A stretch of 64,000 nt of DNA. It comes from Streptomyces sp. MNU76. GTDB lineage: Bacteria > Actinomycetota > Actinomycetes > Streptomycetales > Streptomycetaceae. Below are positions 60,017 to 64,000 of the stretch, piece by piece. Positions within the stretch are counted from its first letter, which is position 1; every line of letters starts with the position of its first letter. Under the pieces are notes generated by a model. The model worked only from the letters and a program-made list of their open reading frames with translations, searched no databases and was not told the DNA's origin. The DNA lies in NCBI RefSeq assembly GCF_020982545.1, contig NZ_JAJKLK010000007.1:372001-436000 (forward strand), read 5' to 3'. Made by a program: the position numbers and the translations under genes.

Positions 60017-63000
60017 CCCGCACTTCCCTGACTCCGGTGCCCCAGCCGCCGCAGGTCTGCAGACCGGGTGCCGGCGGGCTGGAGGTCGGCGTACGGGTGG
60101 AGGCGGGCTCCCGCGGTGCCGTCGGCAAGGGTGCGCTGCGGTGCCGCTGGTTGGGCCGGGGTGGGGGCCGGGTCGGTGCGGCCGAGCAGGTCGAGGGCGG
60201 CTTGGGGCCGTGGTCGCGGCGGGCGGCGGCCATCTCGTCCAGGTCCCACGCCATCTCGCCGACCACCGTACGGCGCGCGCCGCGGGACTCGACGGTGCCG
60301 CGCACGAGCAGCAGGCCGGAGTGGAACACGGTGTGCGCGCAGGCTTCGTGGGAGTTCTCGAAGAAGGCGAGATCGACCAGGCCGGTGCCGTCCTCCAGGG
60401 TCACGAAGATGATCCTCTTGCCGGACGCGATCGGCGGGGTCTGGGTGGAGGCGCGGACTCCGGCGACCAGGACGTTCTGTCCGGGGATCATGCCCCGCAG
60501 GTGCGCGGCGGTGGTCGCGCCGAGTTCGTTCAGCAGCCGGTGGTGGTGCTCCATCAGGTGATGGGTGACGTCGATCTGGAGCGTGTCCAGCTCCGCGCCG
60601 AGCTTGTCCCGGCTGGTCATCTCGGGAAGCCCGCTCGGGGTAGAGGTCACCAGCTCGCCGCCGAGCGGCAGTTGGCCGTCGGTGGTGGTGCGGGCGCGGG
60701 ACTGCCGGTGGAGCTCGGTCGCCTGCAGCAGGAGATCTCGCCGGGTGAGGTCGCCTCGGAGCGGTCCGAGCGCGCCGATCCGGATCAGCCGCTGCGCGAT
60801 CGGCAGGGAGGGGCGGGCGCGCTGCCACAGGTCCTGCAGGCCGGTGTAGGGCTGGCCGGCCACGAGTCGTGTGACCTCACCCTCGCTGATCCCTTTGATG
60901 TTGGTGAAGGCGAGGCGCACGCCCCAGCCCTGCTCGGTCTGTTCGACCATGTGCGTCGCTTGGGAGTGGTTGAGGTCGACGGGCAGGATCGGCACGCCGT
61001 GGCGGCGGGCATCGGACACGACGAGCCGTCGCGGCCACATCCCGGGGTCGTGCTCCAGGAGCCCGGCGTAGAGGAACGCCGGGAAGCGTGCTTTCAGGAA
61101 GGCGCTCTGAAGTGCAGGAACAGCGAATGCGACAGCGTGCGCCCTGCAGAATCCATATGCTCCGTGGCTGGAGATGGTCTCCCAGACCTCGTCCAGCACG
61201 GCCGTGCTGTAGCCGCGGTCACCGGCCGTACGGCGGAACCACTCCTCGACGCGGGGGAGCCGGTCGGGGTCGCCAAGGGCGCGGCGGGCGTACTCGCCGG
61301 CAGCCCGATCGCAGCCGGTCAGCTGTGTGAACGTCGCGATGATCTGCTCGTGCCAGATGGTCACGCCGTACGTGTCCGACAGGATCGGCTCCAGGTCCGG
61401 GTGCGCGTACCGCGGGGCCGCGCCGTGCCGGGCCGCTATGAAGAGCGCAGGCATGCCTCCGGCCACTGGGCCCGGACGGAATAGCGAGATGTCGGCGATG
61501 ACGTCCTGCATGTGTCTCGGCTGCAGCCTGGACAAAAGATCTTGTTGACCAGGTGACTCCAATTGGAACAGGCCCACGGTGTCCGAGGCCTGGATCATCT
61601 CGAAGGCCAGCCGGTCGTTGAGGTCGACGTGGTCGGGATTGTCGAGGTCGAGGACTCTCCCGGTGACGCGGCGGATCTCCGCGACAGCGTGCGCCATCGC
61701 ACTCTGAAGACGGATTCCGAGCACGTCCAGCTTCAGAAGGGCGTAGCCGCCGAGCTCGATGTCCTCCTTGTCGGCCTGCACCATCGGGTAGCCGGCCGGG
61801 GTCGGCTGCACCGGCAGCCGGTCCAGCAGGGACGCGTCGGACAGGATCACCCCGCAGGGGTGCATGGCGTAGCCGCGGGGCAGCGCGTCCAGGCCCTCGG
61901 CGAGCTCCCACAGCGGTCCGAACTTCTCTCCCTGGGAGGCGAGTTGCCGCAGCTCCGGGAGTTCCGCCAGTGCGGCGCGGATGTCGCGCGCCCTGATGTG
62001 CGGGAAGCTCTTGGCGATCTCGCCCACGACCTGGGGCGGAATCCCGAGGGCAAGCCCGGTGTCCCTCAAGGCGTGCCTTGCCCTGTAGGTCTCGGGCATG
62101 CCGGTAACCGCGGTCCGCTCCGTGCCGAACCGCTTGATGATCGCGTCGTACACCTCCAGGCGCCGCTCGGACTCCACGTCGAGGTCGATGTCCGGGAGCG
62201 ACGTACGGCGCTCGTTCACGAACCTTTCGAACAGGAGATGATGATCAAGGGGATTGGCTGTGGCGATGAACAAGGAGTGGTTGACCATGCTCCCTGCGCC
62301 GGAGCCGCGCGCGGCGACCCGGATCCCCAGCGCCCGGGTATCGGCGACCACCTGGGCCACGGCGAGGAAGTAGGCCTCAAAGCCGGTGAGCCGGCCGATG
62401 ACTTCGAGCTCGTAGTCGAGCTGTCGTACGGCGCGTTCGTCGCGGTCCAGGCCGCGGGCGACCATCCCGGCCTCGCACCGCTGCCTCAGCAGCCGCATCC
62501 CCGAACCGGACTCCGGGCCCGCGCCCACGACGGACGGCTCGGGGAAGTGAGGGGTGCCCAGGCCGAGGTCGGCCGGGGTGAGGGTGCAGGACTGTCCGGT
62601 GGCCTCGGTCTCGCTCAGCAGGCGTACGGCGCGGGCGGACTCGTCGCCGACGGCCTGGGCGATCCGCTCGGCGACCGCGGACATGGCGGCCGGGCCCTTC
62701 AGCCACCGCTCCCCGCCGTCGAGATGCCGGCGGTCGACGGGCCGCAGCAGCCGGGCGGCGTCGAGCACGTCGGCCAGCCGGTGCTGGCCGGGGTCGGCGT
62801 AGCGGACCGCGTTCGTCAACACGGTGCGTACGCCGAGCTGGTCGGCCAGACCCACGGTGCGCGCGGCCAGCCGCAGCGATCCCGCGCCGGTGCCCTCCCG
62901 GCCCAGATACACGGTCTCCAGCCGCAGCCGCTCTCCAGCCAGCTCCCGCCACGGCGCGAGCAGCTGCTCGGCGACATCCGGGCGGCCTGCGGACAGCGCC

Positions 63001-63463
63001 CGCACCGGCTCGGAGGACGGTCCGAGCAGCACCACCAGGTCCTCGTCGGCGTACGCGCGCAAGGCCGTCCAGGACACGACCGGCGCCGCGCCGTCTGCTT
63101 CGGCATGCGCGGCGGACACCAGGCGGCACAGCCTCGCCCACCCGGCCGCGTTCTGCGCGAGCAGGGTGATCCGCAGCGGCGGTTCCAGCACGTGCGCGCC
63201 GCCGCGCACTGGCGTACGAGGTCGTACGGCGGCCGGGTCCGGCGGGGTGAGCGGGGAGACGGCGACGTCGACGCCGAAGACGGGGCGGACGCCCGCGGCC
63301 ATGGCGGCGGTGGCGAAGCGGACCGTGCCCGCGACGGTGTCCCGGTCGGTCAGTGCGAGCGTCGTCATCCCGCGCTCGGCGGCGCGCTGCACGAGGGCGT
63401 CGGGGAGGGAGGCTCCGTAGCGGGCGGCGTATCCGGAGGCGACGCGCAGATGAGTAAATCCAC
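60013..63463 (-). CDS. dnaE2: DnaE2/ImuC-type error-prone DNA polymerase III alpha, frame disrupted
   Basis: About 1150 codons of a DnaE2-type replicative-fold polymerase: a PHP domain (GYAARYGASLPDALVQRAAE, then TLALTDRDTVAGTVRFATAA), the palm with TSLPDIDLDVESERR (catalytic acids), a fingers region (ILSDTYGVTIWHEQIIA), HhH and an OB domain (KRIIFVTLEDGTGLVDLAFF). GGGAGGT lies 7 bases before GTG 63463, but the following frame is one base off, so a base seems missing right after the start. Near 60214 another base seems missing; after it the frame ends at TGA 60013, overlapping the ImuB start. Confidence 0.85.
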
Positions 63464-63539
63464 GGCTTCCACCTCCCGTCTTTCGCTTGCCGTCCCTCCC
63501 TGATCTGTGTCCTCTCCAGGTATCCCACGATACTCCGAA

Positions 63540-63557
63540 TTCGCACAAGCGTGCGAA
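63540..63557 (-). promoter_or_regulatory. Palindrome upstream of the dnaE2-type gene
   Basis: TTCGCAC at 63540-63546 and GTGCGAA at 63551-63557 form a perfect 7-bp palindrome with 4-base centre, about 80 bases upstream of the gene's start. The spacing is that of an SOS-type operator, but the sequence is not the GAAC-N4-GTTC core. Confidence 0.4.
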
Positions 63558-63739
63558 CGGGTGGACTGGTGCTGTCGTTCGCCGCACAGCGGACGCAAGG
63601 ACCGGGAGGGGCCTTGAATCACGGGCCCCGGGGAGCGCGCATGTGACGTGCCTCTCACTTCCCAAGTTGATCTACGGAAACGGCGTCACTTGGGCGGGAA
63701 GGGTGAGGCCGGCGCTCGTCCGGCCCGGAGAGGCACTCC

Positions 63740-63976
63740 ATGCCCCAGCTCTTCCACAACCTCGCGCTGCTCGCGGCGCTGGCCAGCCTCGCGGTGATCG
63801 CCCTCAGCTCGTTCGCGCTGTACGCCGGCGACGAGCTCACCGCAGACCAAGCCCGCATCCTGTGTGCCGCGATAAAGGCCATCGAGCACGTCGCAATCTC
63901 CTACGGCGCCGCCCTGGCCGCCCAGGCCGCGCCGCTCACACTGGTCGTGAAGGCGGTGACGCTCCTCCTCGGGTAG
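63740..63976 (+). CDS. Small membrane protein
   Basis: A 78-residue protein with an N-terminal hydrophobic helix (NLALLAALASLAVIALSSFA) and a second hydrophobic segment at the C-terminus (ALAAQAAPLTLVVKAVTLLL). ATG 63740 follows GGAGAGG. It is divergent from the dnaE2-type gene. Function unknown. Confidence 0.55.
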   Translation: MPQLFHNLALLAALASLAVIALSSFALYAGDELTADQARILCAAIKAIEHVAISYGAALAAQAAPLTLVVKAVTLLLG

Positions 63977-64000
63977 CGCCGCTGCACATGCACGGGCGCC

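Noticed and set aside
61563..63503. 646-codon rightward frame.
   Set aside because: Shadow of the dnaE2-type gene, which has catalytic motifs on the other strand.

Overview
The window looks like an accessory segment of a Streptomyces (or close streptomycete) genome, from a linear chromosome arm, an integrated element or a large plasmid. The signs are very high G+C with G/C-biased third codon positions, many GTG and a few TTG starts, GTGA/ATGA start-stop overlaps, and families typical of this group (DUF397, XRE/DUF5753, DUF6083, DUF6415, DUF4238). I see no rRNA, ribosomal-protein or conjugation genes. All family names below are recognised by eye from motifs; no database search was run.

Layout. 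0-11.5 kb: a ribbon-helix-helix/PIN-like toxin-antitoxin pair, an HTH protein preceded by a perfect 22-bp inverted repeat, a protein with two tandem zeta-toxin domains, a STAND (NB-ARC-like) NTPase, a DUF4238 protein, a membrane protein with a DUF4352-like ectodomain, a decayed Toprim-gene fragment, then a degenerate Fic/Doc-like toxin-antitoxin pair followed by a prepilin-peptidase-like A24 gene. 11.5-26.5 kb: PadR regulator with a membrane protein, a UvrD-like helicase with DUF6083, a zinc-finger protein, a DnaB-C/RecA-like ATPase, a lipoprotein, a DUF3223 (DCL) protein and several orphans, one with a near-consensus promoter. 26.5-33.6 kb: an intact Toprim protein, HNH nuclease, HEPN-like protein, a second Fic-like pair, a PIN protein, a second A24 gene and a decayed HAD gene; this repeats and expands the 9.7-11.4 kb module.

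33.7-48.7 kb is the most interesting part, a likely small-molecule biosynthetic region. Aminotransferase and D-Ala-D-Ala-ligase-like ATP-grasp genes run rightward. A tightly coupled nine-gene operon runs leftward (48.66 to 40.12 kb): radical SAM, enolase superfamily, unknown, HAD, methyltransferase, PhyH dioxygenase, YrdC/Sua5-like, divergent phosphoketolase-like and second PhyH dioxygenase. Between them are a methyltransferase, a three-gene primase-like/DUF6415 operon and an XRE-TPR regulator whose promoter holds a cluster of inverted repeats.

48.7-55.9 kb: an anti-sigma-type ATPase, XRE/DUF5753 and DUF397 triad, a broken NUDIX gene, small orphans, a HAD phosphatase, and a second XRE-TPR regulator with a DUF6415 protein that fuses what are separate genes at 37 kb. 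55.9-64 kb: a LexA-like repressor with a candidate SOS box, tRNA-Trp(CCA), two short genes, and an ImuB-like Y-family protein coupled to a DnaE2-type polymerase, i.e. an SOS mutasome cassette.

Caution on sequence quality: at least eight apparent frameshifts (phosphoketolase-like x3, NUDIX, 52.4 kb, 58.5 kb, dnaE2 x2) all have the arithmetic of one missing base, often in a G/C run. Some broken genes may be sequencing errors rather than pseudogenes.
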